A stretch of DNA of 25,728 nucleotides. Origin: Candidatus Peregrinibacteria bacterium. Its GTDB lineage: Bacteria; Patescibacteriota; Gracilibacteria; UBA1369. The position numbers and the translations under genes were made by a program. Where the stretch lies: positions 1 to 25,728 of the forward strand of contig WJLA01000023.1 in the NCBI GenBank assembly GCA_014728765.1, given 5' to 3'. The notes under the pieces are model-generated. The model saw nothing but the letters and a program-made list of their open reading frames with translations. It did not search any database and had not been told where the DNA came from. This document shows, one piece after another, positions 8,559 to 16,694 of the stretch. The number at the start of each line of letters is the position of its first letter. Within the stretch, counting starts at the first letter, position 1.

Positions 8559-9698
8559 ATGTACAAATTATTTATTAGTATCAGGAATGCGATAATTGGC
8601 TTTTTCTACAAAAATTTTTTGAAGCCTGTTTTGTTCAAGCGTGATCCGGAGAAAGTTCATGACAATTTCATTAAAACAGGAAAGTTTCTGGGGTCAAATT
8701 TTTTGACTAGGTCAATAATTGGTTTAATGTTTAATTATCATCATAAAAGCTTGGAACAAGTTGTTTTGGGACTGCATTTTAAGAATCCTATCGGTCTTGG
8801 TGCCGGCTTTGATAAGAATGCTGATTTGGTTAAAACATTGCCCAAGATCGGGTTCGGCTTTTCCGAGCATGGATCTTTTACTGGAGAGCCTTGTGAAGGT
8901 AATGCAAAGCCAAGATTATGGAGACTTCCCAAATCAGAATCTATTGTCGTTAATTACGGCCTGAAAAATGATGGTGCTGAAATAATTGCTCGTCGAATGC
9001 AAAAACAGTTAAAAGAAGGAAAGTTTTCCATACCTCTCGGAATCAATATTGCCAAGACAAATTGTGAGGCGACTTCTGATGATGAAATTGGAATTGCTGA
9101 CTATGCTAAAGCTTATAAAGCGTTTTTGGCGGTTGGAGATTATTATACGGTAAACATCAGTTGTCCGAATGCTTTCGGTGGACAACCTTTTACGGATGGG
9201 AAACGCTTGGATAAACTGCTTACCGTTCTTGATAATTATTATATAGAAGGTAAACCTGTTTTTTTGAAAATATCTCCCGATTTAACCAGGGATCAAATTG
9301 ATGATATAATTGAGGTTTGCGATAAACATAAAGTTGATGGGTATATTTGTACAAATTTGACAAAGCCAAGAGACAAATCCAGGATCAGGGATGAAAAAGT
9401 GCCTGAAATTGGAGGTTTAAGTGGTAAATTGGTAGAGCACCTTGCCAATGATTTGATAAAATATATTTATAAAAAGACTAAAGGAGAAAAGGTTATTATA
9501 GGTCTTGGTGGAGTGTTTACTGCTGAAGATGCTTATAAGAAAATCAAATTGGGGGCAACATTGATTCAGTTGGTAACTGGGATGATTTTTGGAGGTCCTC
9601 AAACCATATCAGATATAAACAGGGGACTGGTTAAACTTTTACGAAAAGATGGATATGCTAATGTTTCTGAGGCTGTAGGTGTTGATAATAAGTTGTAA
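8559..9698 (+). CDS. pyrD: Dihydroorotate dehydrogenase, class 2-like with a cysteine at the base position
   Basis: This 379-residue FMN enzyme oxidises dihydroorotate to orotate in pyrimidine synthesis. The N-terminal ~45 residues (hydrophobic/basic, then KPVLFKRDPEKVHDNF) match the membrane-associating extension of quinone-dependent class 2 enzymes. KPRLWRLP and VNYGLKNDGA also follow class 2. However, the catalytic-base loop reads NISCPN with the codon TGT at 9162-9164 (C202), where class 2 normally has serine (NISSPN) and class 1 has cysteine. Further motifs are PIGLGAGFDKN (FMN site), EIGGLSG and GLGGVFTAEDAYKKIKLGA. No other pyr gene is nearby. The electron acceptor therefore cannot be assumed to be quinone. 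Confidence 0.9.
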   Translation: MYKLFISIRNAIIGFFYKNFLKPVLFKRDPEKVHDNFIKTGKFLGSNFLTRSIIGLMFNYHHKSLEQVVLGLHFKNPIGLGAGFDKNADLVKTLPKIGFGFSEHGSFTGEPCEGNAKPRLWRLPKSESIVVNYGLKNDGAEIIARRMQKQLKEGKFSIPLGINIAKTNCEATSDDEIGIADYAKAYKAFLAVGDYYTVNISCPNAFGGQPFTDGKRLDKLLTVLDNYYIEGKPVFLKISPDLTRDQIDDIIEVCDKHKVDGYICTNLTKPRDKSRIRDEKVPEIGGLSGKLVEHLANDLIKYIYKKTKGEKVIIGLGGVFTAEDAYKKIKLGATLIQLVTGMIFGGPQTISDINRGLVKLLRKDGYANVSEAVGVDNKL

Positions 9699-9721
9699 TT
9701 GATAGATTTCTTGTTTATAAT
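9693..9721 (+). promoter_or_regulatory. Sigma70-type promoter for ndk
   Basis: TTGTAA (9693-9698) and TATAAT (9716-9721) are separated by 17 bp. The -35 hexamer overlaps the last codon and stop of pyrD. Transcription would start near 9728, about 24 nt before the ndk ATG. Confidence 0.65.
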
Positions 9722-9751
9722 TCGCGCAAATAATAACATTAACTTTTTAAT

Positions 9752-10237
9752 ATGGATTTTGAAGGTGTAAAAGAAAAAACTTTGGTTTTAATCAAACCTG
9801 ATGCAATACAAAGAAGTTTAGTAGGAGAAATTATTACTCGATTTGAAAGAAAAGGGCTAAAATTGGTAGGATTAAAGATGATGACTTTAGATGAAGCGGT
9901 TTTGAGAGAGCATTATGCTCATATTTCTGATAAACCATTTTTTCCAGGTGTAAGCAAATTTATGCAGAAATCTCCAGTGGTGGCAATTTGTCTTGAAGGT
10001 TTGGAAGTTGTTAAAGCTGTTAGGTTGATTACTGGAATTACCAAGGCACGTGAAGCGGAGGCCGGTTCGATCAGAGGAGATTTTGCTATGAGTGTGGCTT
10101 GTAACGTTATTCATGCTTCTGACAGCGTTGAAACTGCTCAAAAAGAGGTTTCCAGATTCTTTAAAGCGGATGATCTTTACAATTATTCTAAGACAGAATA
10201 TGAAAACGTTTACATGGAAGATGAGTTGGAAAAATAA
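9752..10237 (+). CDS. ndk: Nucleoside diphosphate kinase
   Basis: This enzyme transfers the gamma-phosphate from ATP to NDPs via a phosphohistidine, keeping the NTP pools balanced. The 161-residue protein opens with TLVLIKPDAIQRSLVGEII and has GSIRGDFA followed by NVIHASDS, in which H121 is the phospho-acceptor. Between ITGITKA and GSIRGDF the usual ATNP segment is altered (AREAEA). There is also a C-terminal tail of about 20 residues (YENVYMEDELEK) longer than in typical ~140-residue Ndk. It has its own promoter and a strong terminator, so it is probably monocistronic. Confidence 0.96.
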   Translation: MDFEGVKEKTLVLIKPDAIQRSLVGEIITRFERKGLKLVGLKMMTLDEAVLREHYAHISDKPFFPGVSKFMQKSPVVAICLEGLEVVKAVRLITGITKAREAEAGSIRGDFAMSVACNVIHASDSVETAQKEVSRFFKADDLYNYSKTEYENVYMEDELEK

Positions 10238-10259
10238 AAATTTTTTTAATTAGATAAAG

Positions 10260-10289
10260 AGGTTATGCAGTTTGCATTAACCTTTTTTT
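10260..10289 (+). terminator. Rho-independent terminator after ndk
   Basis: The inverted repeat AGGTTATGCA / TGCATTAACCT has a single bulged base and a 3-nt loop. It is followed directly by seven T residues (10283-10289). It begins 22 nt after the ndk stop. Confidence 0.85.
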
Positions 10290-10308
10290 GGGTTTTTAGA
10301 AATATATG

Positions 10309-10317
10309 TGGTATAAT
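10309..10317 (+). promoter_or_regulatory. Extended -10 promoter for the TolB-like gene
   Basis: TGGTATAAT is a perfect extended -10. It lies 26 nt before the ATG at 10344 and directly after the ndk terminator. Only a weak -35 candidate exists (TTGGGT near 10288). Confidence 0.65.
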
Positions 10318-10343
10318 TAAAAGATATATTTTAATAATTTTAA

Positions 10344-12032
10344 ATGAAATTCACAAAAATAACTTTGCTTACCATATCTTTGTTGTCGGTAAATTTTTTG
10401 TTTACAGCAGAGGTTGGTTTTGCTCAACCGGCAAATTATAACAAAATAGTATTTACTTCGGATCAAGGAGGAGATAATGAAATTTATTCTATGAATAAAG
10501 ATGGTACAGAAAGAACACAATTGACTAATAATACTTATTATGACGCTCTTTTGGATGTTAGTCCGGATGGTACTAAAATTTTATTTACAAATAGTTCTTT
10601 GGGTAATTACGAAATATTTCAAATGGATATTGATGGGAGTAATGTAGTTAATTTGACTAATAATTCTGCAAATGATTGGAATTTTAATACTGCGGTTTAT
10701 AGTCCTGATGGTTCGAAAGTCTATTTTGTCACTGACAGAACCGGAAATGATGAAATTTTCAGTATGAACTCCGATGGAACCAATCCGGTTAATTTAACTA
10801 ATAATTCTGCTGATGATACAAGAATAGCATTGAGTCCTGATGGTTCTGAAATTTTCTTTATAACTCGTAGAGTAAGTTTTTCTAATCCTGAGGTATTTAA
10901 GATGAATTCGGATGGTAGCAATCCGGTTAACATTTCCAATGATACTTTAATAAACGGTGATCCGGCACTGAGTAACGATGGAACAAAAGTAGTATTTAAT
11001 TCGAGAACGGGCACAAATACAGATATATTTGTTGCCAACTCTTCTGACGGTTCAGGTAGATTGCAATTAACAAATAGACCAAACTTGTGCGATTTTGGGG
11101 GAGTCTTTGATCCTAATGATAATAATATCATTTTTACAAGATGTGAAAGTGGAGGTGCTTTTGATGTTTATAGTATTGGAGTGGATGGTTCCAACTTGAC
11201 ACCATTGGCAGACGGCTCAGGAAATCAACAATTGGCTAAGTTCTCACCAGACAATGCGTATATCTATTATTCAGGACAGGTTTCCGGTGATGATCAAATA
11301 TTTAGGATGAATACTGATGGTACAAATAAAACAAATTTGTCCAATTCAAGTTATAATGATAGAGGTGCAAATTTTGGATTTGATTCTTCAATTGTAGCCG
11401 GGTGCTCCGGCACAGGAGCACCTGGAGAGGTTTGTTCTGAAGTTGAGGTTACATGTCCCAGCGTAACAACTGGTCCAATTGTATCTGTTACTCCTACTAT
11501 TAATTTTGAAACGGTTTCTTATGGAGCGGCTGTGCTCGATAATCCGATTGCCGCAGGACAAGCTTTTGTGATAAATGTTATTGACGATAGGGGATATAAT
11601 ATTAGTTCGGGAGAACAATGTGGTTCCGGATTTGATATTGTGGTACAAGCGACAAATGGACAATATTTCACTTCTGCCACAGGAAATAATGACAATGTTT
11701 TGGAAGTGGGTGGTGGTGTAGACAATGAAATAAGCTGGCAACCTGTATCTTGGTTGGATTCGGCTCTGAATGGTGGTTTGATAGAAGTAGTTGCCGGGGA
11801 TTCATTAACTGGCGTAGATTCAAGTAATATTACAGAACAGATGACTGCTACTGAATCATTTGTTTATGATTCAATTAGTAATACTTTCAATCTAATAACT
11901 TTGCTCTCAATTCAGGAATCATTTTCAGGAGAAATTTCGATAACTTTTGAAACAGACGATATAAATGTAGATGTGCCTGAAAATACACCTGTTGATGTTT
12001 ATTCCAAAGAAATCTTGATTACATATTCTTGA
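10344..12032 (+). CDS. Secreted TolB-like beta-propeller protein with C-terminal domain
   Basis: This 562-residue protein has a Sec signal peptide (basic KFTK, hydrophobic core to about residue 27, probable cleavage near GFA-QP). Seven PD40/WD40-like repeats of about 42 residues follow, spanning residues 30-345. Each repeat has the pattern K-I-x-F-T-S-x-R/Q...NE-I-F-x-M-N-x-D-G-T-N...N-L-T-N and an SPDG turn. Seven repeats would close a complete propeller. The remaining ~215 residues begin with a cysteine-containing linker (AGCSGTGAPGEVC) and then look like all-beta sandwich sequence without a family I can name. TolB proteins act in the Gram-negative Tol-Pal system, but no tol/pal partner is present, so a surface or binding role is more likely. 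No membrane anchor or sortase motif is seen. Confidence 0.88.
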   Translation: MKFTKITLLTISLLSVNFLFTAEVGFAQPANYNKIVFTSDQGGDNEIYSMNKDGTERTQLTNNTYYDALLDVSPDGTKILFTNSSLGNYEIFQMDIDGSNVVNLTNNSANDWNFNTAVYSPDGSKVYFVTDRTGNDEIFSMNSDGTNPVNLTNNSADDTRIALSPDGSEIFFITRRVSFSNPEVFKMNSDGSNPVNISNDTLINGDPALSNDGTKVVFNSRTGTNTDIFVANSSDGSGRLQLTNRPNLCDFGGVFDPNDNNIIFTRCESGGAFDVYSIGVDGSNLTPLADGSGNQQLAKFSPDNAYIYYSGQVSGDDQIFRMNTDGTNKTNLSNSSYNDRGANFGFDSSIVAGCSGTGAPGEVCSEVEVTCPSVTTGPIVSVTPTINFETVSYGAAVLDNPIAAGQAFVINVIDDRGYNISSGEQCGSGFDIVVQATNGQYFTSATGNNDNVLEVGGGVDNEISWQPVSWLDSALNGGLIEVVAGDSLTGVDSSNITEQMTATESFVYDSISNTFNLITLLSIQESFSGEISITFETDDINVDVPENTPVDVYSKEILITYS

Positions 12033-12034
12033 AT

Positions 12035-12361
12035 TTAATTTTGATTTGGGTTTTTTGGCATCATAGGGTTTTCTTCCACTTCATTGAAGTTTCTTTTGAC
12101 TATGAAGTAGTAAATCAATGAAACGGGAAATCCTAACAGAACCATTAATATTATCCAAAGCGCTTTATTGTCTATTGGTTTTGTTGCGGCATGTATCAAC
12201 ATCCATAACCAAAAGATGAAGATAATGAAACCAATTATCAGAAAAGCTATCATTATGCCTATGCCTGCGCCCAGGAAAGGTGTTAGTTCTTCACATGGAA
12301 CAGATTGACCGTTTAGTGTGCAATTTGCCTGAGCATATGCTATTTGAACAACTGTATTCAT
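12035..12361 (-). CDS. Small membrane protein with PLDc_N-like domain
   Basis: This 108-residue protein starts with a short hydrophobic/signal-like segment and has two cysteines in ANCTLNGQSVPCEE. Two membrane helices follow (about residues 32-56 and 66-88). The segment FWLWMLIHAATKPIDN, then ALWIILMVLLGFPVSLIYYF and a basic VKR, matches the phospholipase D nuclease N-terminal (PLDc_N) helical-hairpin family. It has no catalytic domain. Its stop lies two bases from the stop of the convergent TolB-like gene. Similar small proteins are common in Patescibacteria and of unknown function. The cysteine pair suggests an extracytoplasmic loop that could form a disulfide. Confidence 0.72.
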   Translation of the reverse strand: MNTVVQIAYAQANCTLNGQSVPCEELTPFLGAGIGIMIAFLIIGFIIFIFWLWMLIHAATKPIDNKALWIILMVLLGFPVSLIYYFIVKRNFNEVEENPMMPKNPNQN

Positions 12362-12834
12362 TTTTTTGTTTAAGTTCTAAATTAATATAATTTAATTATT
12401 AGATTTTTTGAATAAATAGTTGAAATTTGTCTTAGTCTTACTTTTACATATTATGAAAATATTTTATCTTTAGTATATTGACATGATTGAAATTGTGTTT
12501 TTTTAAGTATTGTTGATTTTTTTGATTTTATGTTTTTCCGTATTAAGTTGTGAAATTTTATTTTTATGATGTTTATTACTGTTTACATATATTATGAATT
12601 TATTTTAATATGAGCGTGGCCTTACTCTTATGTTTTGTGAAATTATAATATTTTTTTCTTAAAATAACTTAAAACGTAAAATTCAAACATGCTTAATAAT
12701 TTGGTATTTGTTATTAAAAAAGCACTTAATTAATGACATTAAGTGCTTAACATAGATTTCTGTTAGGTGACTTGTAAATTTTGATAAATGTTATTTAACA
12801 GTGAATTGACAAATTGAATAAATAACTTATCCAG
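12362..12834. other. Long AT-rich intergenic region
   Basis: There is no credible gene in these 473 bp. The stretch is unusually T-rich on the + strand. Apart from the terminator at 12716-12748 it holds only scattered TATAAT-like hexamers (for example near 12645), which are expected by chance at this composition. It must contain the promoter of the minus-strand gene starting at 12361, but I cannot single it out. Confidence 0.6.
12716..12748 (-). terminator. Rho-independent terminator of the coiled-coil gene
   Basis: A perfect 11-bp inverted repeat (AAGCACTTAAT / ATTAAGTGCTT, 12720-12730 and 12738-12748) has a 7-nt loop. On the minus strand it is followed by six T residues. It lies about 90 nt past the stop of the minus-strand gene at 12835-13236. 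Confidence 0.85.
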
Positions 12835-13236
12835 CTATTTGACTTTTTCCTCTTTGCCATTTAAATATAATCTCATTTCCGGTTGAATTTGTATTCTTAC
12901 AGGACCGCTTTCAAGGTCCAAACTAAGGTCAACCGGATTGGGTGGAAGCTTGAGGAGGGTCTTTGACAAATCTTCATTTCTTTGAGCAATTTCTTCTTCT
13001 TTTTTTAATTTCATTTCTTTCAATTGAATATAACTTTCTTCTTGAAGTAATTCTTGTTCCCATTCTTCTTTAAATGCTTTTATTTGTTTACGTAGGTCTT
13101 TATAAGCTTTTTCAAGGTCTTGATATTCTTCATTATCAATTTTTTCTTCATCTTTGATGTCTTTTTTTATACCTCTAAGTTCTTGTTTTAGTTTTGCAAT
13201 TTCTTGAATTAGTTGTCTTATTTTGTCTTCGATCAT
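12835..13236 (-). CDS. Coiled-coil protein of unknown function
   Basis: This is a 133-residue protein whose first ~95 residues form a highly charged heptad-like coiled coil (K/E-rich, starting MIEDKIRQLIQEIAKLKQEL). A short proline-containing linker (LKLPPNPVDL) and a small beta-like C-terminus (GPVRIQIQPEMRLYLNGK) follow. There is no signal peptide and no known domain. It diverges from the gene at 13277 with about 40 bp between starts, and a clear terminator follows it. The architecture suggests an oligomerising scaffold, but the function is not known. Confidence 0.72.
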   Translation of the reverse strand: MIEDKIRQLIQEIAKLKQELRGIKKDIKDEEKIDNEEYQDLEKAYKDLRKQIKAFKEEWEQELLQEESYIQLKEMKLKKEEEIAQRNEDLSKTLLKLPPNPVDLSLDLESGPVRIQIQPEMRLYLNGKEEKVK

Positions 13237-13276
13237 ATAATTGGGTTAGAAATAATACCCGCTAATTTTGTCACAG

Positions 13277-13834
13277 ATGGAAATGATTGGCAAATTCAGG
13301 ACTTTTGGAGGTAAGATCATTATTCCACATGAATATGCCTATTATTTTTTTAAAAAACTGAAAAAAGCAGGAAAAACTATAGATCAAGAAACATTGGAGG
13401 AAAGTATTTTTAATTTGGAAAAGACTTTTGAAGAAGAGAAGGATTATTTAATTGAAGTTTTCTTGGATTCGGGGGGTGACGTTTTTATTGATAAAAAACA
13501 GTTGTTTAAGCCGAACTCGGATCAATTGAAAGCGGGAGAAAAGCTAAATGATTTGAATCAAAAATGTGTTTTTTGGTTTAAAAGAGATGGTTATCTATAT
13601 TATGTGGAGGATAATTTGACTGACTTGTTGGCGATTTATATTCTGCGAATATTGCAAGAAAAAATTGCAATTTGTCCTATCGATAGTGAAAAAGCTATAG
13701 AAATGTTAGAAAATGCAGAGGAGGCGTTTTATGTGGATTCTGAAAAAGGAATTATTTCTTTGTTCGAAGTGAATGGGGTTGCAATGGGAAATTCAAGATT
13801 TTACGCTAACTATTTAAGAAATTATCTTGAATAG
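13277..13834 (+). CDS. Hypothetical protein
   Basis: This is a protein of about 185 residues with no family I recognise. I chose the ATG at 13277 over the upstream in-frame TTG at 13268 because the family of starts here is ATG and neither has a clear ribosome-binding site. It has no signal or membrane helix. The sequence is mixed alpha/beta and acidic, with the hydrophobic run LTDLLAIYILRILQ around residues 115-130. It ends 28 bp before the transketolase N half, so it may be the first gene of that operon; otherwise context gives no function. Confidence 0.68.
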   Translation: MEMIGKFRTFGGKIIIPHEYAYYFFKKLKKAGKTIDQETLEESIFNLEKTFEEEKDYLIEVFLDSGGDVFIDKKQLFKPNSDQLKAGEKLNDLNQKCVFWFKRDGYLYYVEDNLTDLLAIYILRILQEKIAICPIDSEKAIEMLENAEEAFYVDSEKGIISLFEVNGVAMGNSRFYANYLRNYLE

Positions 13835-13862
13835 TTTTCGGAAAATAATTTAAGATCATTCT

Positions 13863-14744
13863 ATGAATTATCAGGAATATTTGACGGCTCTTCGTAGAAA
13901 AGCCACTGAGATAAGAATTAACACTTTAAAAGCTATTAGTAATGCGGGTTCCGGTCACACCGGAAGTTCTCTTTCAGCTGTGGATATATTGGTTGCTTTA
14001 TATTATGGAGAAAATCATGAAGGTCCTTTTATGAATATTGATCCGGTTAAACCGGGCTGGGAGGATCAAGATTATTTTGTCTTGTCTAAAGGTCAAGCTG
14101 CTCCTGTTTTATATTCCATTTTGGTTGATTTGGGTTATTTTGATGCGGATGAATTGAATTTTTATAAGCAGATGAACAGTTTGCTTTCAGTATCACCCAG
14201 GTCAAGAATTCCGGGTGTAGCTGTTAGTTCAGGTGCTCCGGGGCAAGGTTTATCTTCTGCTGTGGGATTAGCATTGGCACTTAGGATGGATAGAGCCAGA
14301 AATAAGGTGTTCACGTTGATTGGAGATGCTGAATTTGCTACGGGCGATGTTTGGGAAAGTTTGCTTTATGCAGGACATAACAAGTTGGGAAATATGGTAG
14401 TGATAGTTGATAGAAATACAATTCAATTGGATGGAATAGTGAGAAATCTTAATATTGCTGATCCAATAGCTGAAAAATTTGATGCTATCGGATTCAGGAC
14501 AATTAATGTGTTTGCAGGTCATGACTATGATCAGTTATTGGATGCATTCGAAAAGGCTATTAGTGAAACAAGATTGCCTGTGGCGATAGTTTGCAAGACT
14601 GTAAAAGGTAAAGGAGTTGATTTTGCTGAAAATAAAGGCTTTTATCATGATACTCCTTTGTCGGAGCAGGAATTGGAAGAGGCAATACGAAGTTTGACTC
14701 GATATCAAGAAAGTTTGAGTAATATAGCGGGACATTATGAGTAA
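13863..14744 (+). CDS. Transketolase-like N-terminal subunit (ThDP-binding), altered active site
   Basis: This 293-residue protein corresponds to the N-terminal (pyrophosphate-binding) half of transketolase, as in organisms with split enzymes. The fold landmarks are present: SGH-type loop GSGHTGSSLSAVDIL (29-43), FVLSKG (72-77), SSGAPGQGLSSAVGLALAL (122-140), and a ThDP/Mg motif G154-D155-A156-E157 through N185 in VDRNTIQLDG. Departures from the consensus are notable. The histidine after LSKG is Q78, GDGE is GDAE, and STGSLGQG is SSGAPGQG. It overlaps lepB by 8 nt. Its partner half is encoded about 1 kb away on the other strand. With rpiB and rpe nearby it belongs to pentose phosphate metabolism by context, but canonical activity is uncertain. 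Confidence 0.85.
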   Translation: MNYQEYLTALRRKATEIRINTLKAISNAGSGHTGSSLSAVDILVALYYGENHEGPFMNIDPVKPGWEDQDYFVLSKGQAAPVLYSILVDLGYFDADELNFYKQMNSLLSVSPRSRIPGVAVSSGAPGQGLSSAVGLALALRMDRARNKVFTLIGDAEFATGDVWESLLYAGHNKLGNMVVIVDRNTIQLDGIVRNLNIADPIAEKFDAIGFRTINVFAGHDYDQLLDAFEKAISETRLPVAIVCKTVKGKGVDFAENKGFYHDTPLSEQELEEAIRSLTRYQESLSNIAGHYE

Positions 14745-15189
14745 TTTTTATTTAATCTGGATGTTAGTCGGTTTGATGATCAATGTGACGCCGTATATGG
14801 TTGAAGGTGACTCGATGTATCCCAATTTGGAAACGGGAGATGTTTTTTTGATAGATCAAAGATTGGGTGAAATTGAAAGAGGGGATGTGATTGTTTTTAG
14901 TTATGATGATGAATACTATTACGTAAAAAGAGTGATAGGTTTACCGGGGGAAACGGTTAAAATTGAGGATGAACAGGTTTTCATCAGAAATGAAGAAGGA
15001 CGTTATGAAAGCTTGAATGAGCCGTATTTGGCTCAAGCGTTTGATTATGGAGATGAAAGATTTTTCAAAGTTCCGGAAGGTGAATATTTCGTGATGGGTG
15101 ATAATAGAGATTCAAGTAGAGATTCAAGATATTTTACTGATCCTTATATTGGTAGTAATTTAATTAGCGGAAAATATATTTGGCCTTAA
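14737..15189 (+). CDS. lepB: Signal peptidase I
   Basis: This membrane serine protease removes Sec signal peptides. The 150-residue protein has a short N-terminal hydrophobic segment (residues 4-18) and the catalytic serine S26 in EGDSMYPNL. The general-base lysine is K64 in YYVKRVIGLPGE, and box E MGDNRDSSRDSR is at 120-131. All S26 family motifs are intact, but the protein is close to minimal size with a single anchor. The start overlaps the transketolase-half gene by 8 nt, indicating translational coupling rather than shared function. It would process the TolB-like and other secreted proteins of this window. Confidence 0.95.
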   Translation: MSNFYLIWMLVGLMINVTPYMVEGDSMYPNLETGDVFLIDQRLGEIERGDVIVFSYDDEYYYVKRVIGLPGETVKIEDEQVFIRNEEGRYESLNEPYLAQAFDYGDERFFKVPEGEYFVMGDNRDSSRDSRYFTDPYIGSNLISGKYIWP

Positions 15190-15198
15190 TTTATTGAA

Positions 15199-15720
15199 AT
15201 GTTAAAAATAATATTAATCAGTGGAATTTGTATTTTATTTTCAGCTTGTAATATGTCGTCTGCGCCTGAATCAGAACAAATAAGAATTGAGAATGAAAGA
15301 GCTAATGACAATTTGTCGCAGTCTAATGTAATGGTTTTGCCAAAAAAGCGGTTATTGATTTTAGATCATCAGGAAAATTCTATTGAATTCAATGTGGAAG
15401 TGGCGGAAACGCCCTTAGAGAGGCAGCAAGGCTTAATGTTTAGAGAAAAATTGCCGGCAGATGAAGGTATGTTGTTCATTTTTCAAAGTTCAGGAGAGGT
15501 GAATTTTTGGATGAAAAACACGTTGATTCCACTTGATATAATTTATATTAATTCAGCTAAAGAAATCGTTCATATTGCCAAAAACGCAATTCCTTGTGAA
15601 GAAGAGCCCTGTCCGCTTTATTCTTCGAATGGAGACACACAGTTTGTTTTGGAAATCAATGCAGGTTTGTCAGATCAGCTGGGTATAGAAATTGGAGATC
15701 GAGTCGAGTGGCTTGAATGA
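15199..15720 (+). CDS. DUF192 family lipoprotein
   Basis: This is a 173-residue protein with a lipoprotein signal (LKIILISGICILFSAC, lipid cysteine C17). A polar linker and a DUF192 domain follow: ETPLERQQGLMFREKL, GMLFIF, NFWMKNTLIPLDIIYI, and C-terminal EINAGLSDQLGIEIGD. DUF192 proteins are small extracytoplasmic beta-domain proteins of unknown function. The CEEEPCPLY segment carries two cysteines. It lies 9 nt after lepB in the same operon, and its stop abuts the convergent transketolase C half. Confidence 0.88.
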   Translation: MLKIILISGICILFSACNMSSAPESEQIRIENERANDNLSQSNVMVLPKKRLLILDHQENSIEFNVEVAETPLERQQGLMFREKLPADEGMLFIFQSSGEVNFWMKNTLIPLDIIYINSAKEIVHIAKNAIPCEEEPCPLYSSNGDTQFVLEINAGLSDQLGIEIGDRVEWLE

Positions 15721-16656
15721 TTAGTTTTCCAGCCAGGCGTTTTTGACTTGTTCATAAATTCCTTTAGGAGTTAATTGATGTTTTTCAAGCACTTCTTGAT
15801 ATTTACCTGAAACAAGAGTTTCAGTTGTACCTATTTTTAGAATTTTGCGTGGTTTGTTTTGATTATAAATATTGATAATCTGATCTCCCAAACCGCCCAT
15901 GATAGTATGTTCTTCAATTGTAACAATTAAAGGAAAATCCGCTGTCATTTCCAATATTTTTGTTTTGTTTAAAGGTTTAATTGAAGAAACATTGATGATT
16001 TGGACACTGGTTCCTCTTTTTTCCAGCTCAGAAGCTGCTTCCATGGCATTGTGTAAAGCTGAGCCATAGGTCAAAAAACATATTTCTTCACCGGATTTGA
16101 TTATATCGGGTTTAGTAAAATCAAATTGGTGATTGTATTCATAGATGTTGGTGACGGTGTTTTTTGCCAAACGAAGATAAAATACTCCGAATTCATTGAT
16201 CATTTTGTCCATCATGGCTTTCATTTCAATTGCATCCGCCGGACTATAAACAGTAATTTCCGGTAATGATGTCAGAAGGGCAATATCCTCTGTCATTTCA
16301 TTGTGAACACCATTTTGACTGTTGCTTAATCCACTGTTTGATCCAATTAATTTGATGTTTAAATTGTTGTGACAGAGATTACTTTTGATAGTATGCCAAC
16401 CTTTACCAATTATGGAAGAGGCGTTACCGCAACAAATTGCAATTTTACCTCTACTGGTAATGCCTGCGGCTTGATTTAGCATGTTGGTTGAAGAAAGCGG
16501 AGAATGAATGAGTTTCTCCGGAAAACTTTTGGCAAATTTCAGGGTATTCAGATGATTAGAGAGGTCATTATCAAGCACAACCAGGTTTTTAACTCGATGA
16601 CCAAGTTTTTCCAAATATTCGCCAAACGTTTTTTGTAGATTCACTTTTTCGTCCAT
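15721..16656 (-). CDS. Transketolase-like C-terminal subunit lacking the catalytic glutamate
   Basis: This 311-residue protein matches the pyrimidine-binding and C-terminal domains of transketolase. Landmarks are LVVLDNDLSNH (26-36), AAGI, KLIGSNSGLSNSQNG, MTEDIALLTSLPEITVYSPADAIE, VFYLRLAKN, and EEHTIMGGLGDQI near the end. In the loop that normally reads GIAEQNM it has PLSSTNM (residues 53-59). The glutamate that activates the ThDP aminopyrimidine is replaced by S56. The usual DGATHQ is also altered to NGVHNE. It is transcribed towards the lepB/DUF192 genes and away from rpiB, separated from its N-terminal partner by about 1 kb and on the opposite strand. Either a repurposed enzyme or an inactive paralogue. 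Confidence 0.85.
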   Translation of the reverse strand: MDEKVNLQKTFGEYLEKLGHRVKNLVVLDNDLSNHLNTLKFAKSFPEKLIHSPLSSTNMLNQAAGITSRGKIAICCGNASSIIGKGWHTIKSNLCHNNLNIKLIGSNSGLSNSQNGVHNEMTEDIALLTSLPEITVYSPADAIEMKAMMDKMINEFGVFYLRLAKNTVTNIYEYNHQFDFTKPDIIKSGEEICFLTYGSALHNAMEAASELEKRGTSVQIINVSSIKPLNKTKILEMTADFPLIVTIEEHTIMGGLGDQIINIYNQNKPRKILKIGTTETLVSGKYQEVLEKHQLTPKGIYEQVKNAWLEN

Positions 16657-16659
16657 TTA

Positions 16660-16668
16660 TGTTAGAAT
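16660..16668 (+). promoter_or_regulatory. Extended -10 promoter for the rpiB-rpe operon
   Basis: TGTTAGAAT resembles an extended -10, 26 nt before the rpiB ATG, in the 38-bp gap to the divergent transketolase half. It is nearly identical to the element before the M16 gene. No strong -35 is visible, because the upstream sequence is the coding start of the divergent gene. Confidence 0.5.
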
Positions 16669-16694
16669 AACATTGATAAAACTAAAATAAAATT

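Noticed and set aside
12600..12720. Small RNA gene from a TATAAT near 12645 to the terminator
   Set aside because: The hexamer is expected by chance in such AT-rich sequence and the terminator has its T-run only on the minus strand.
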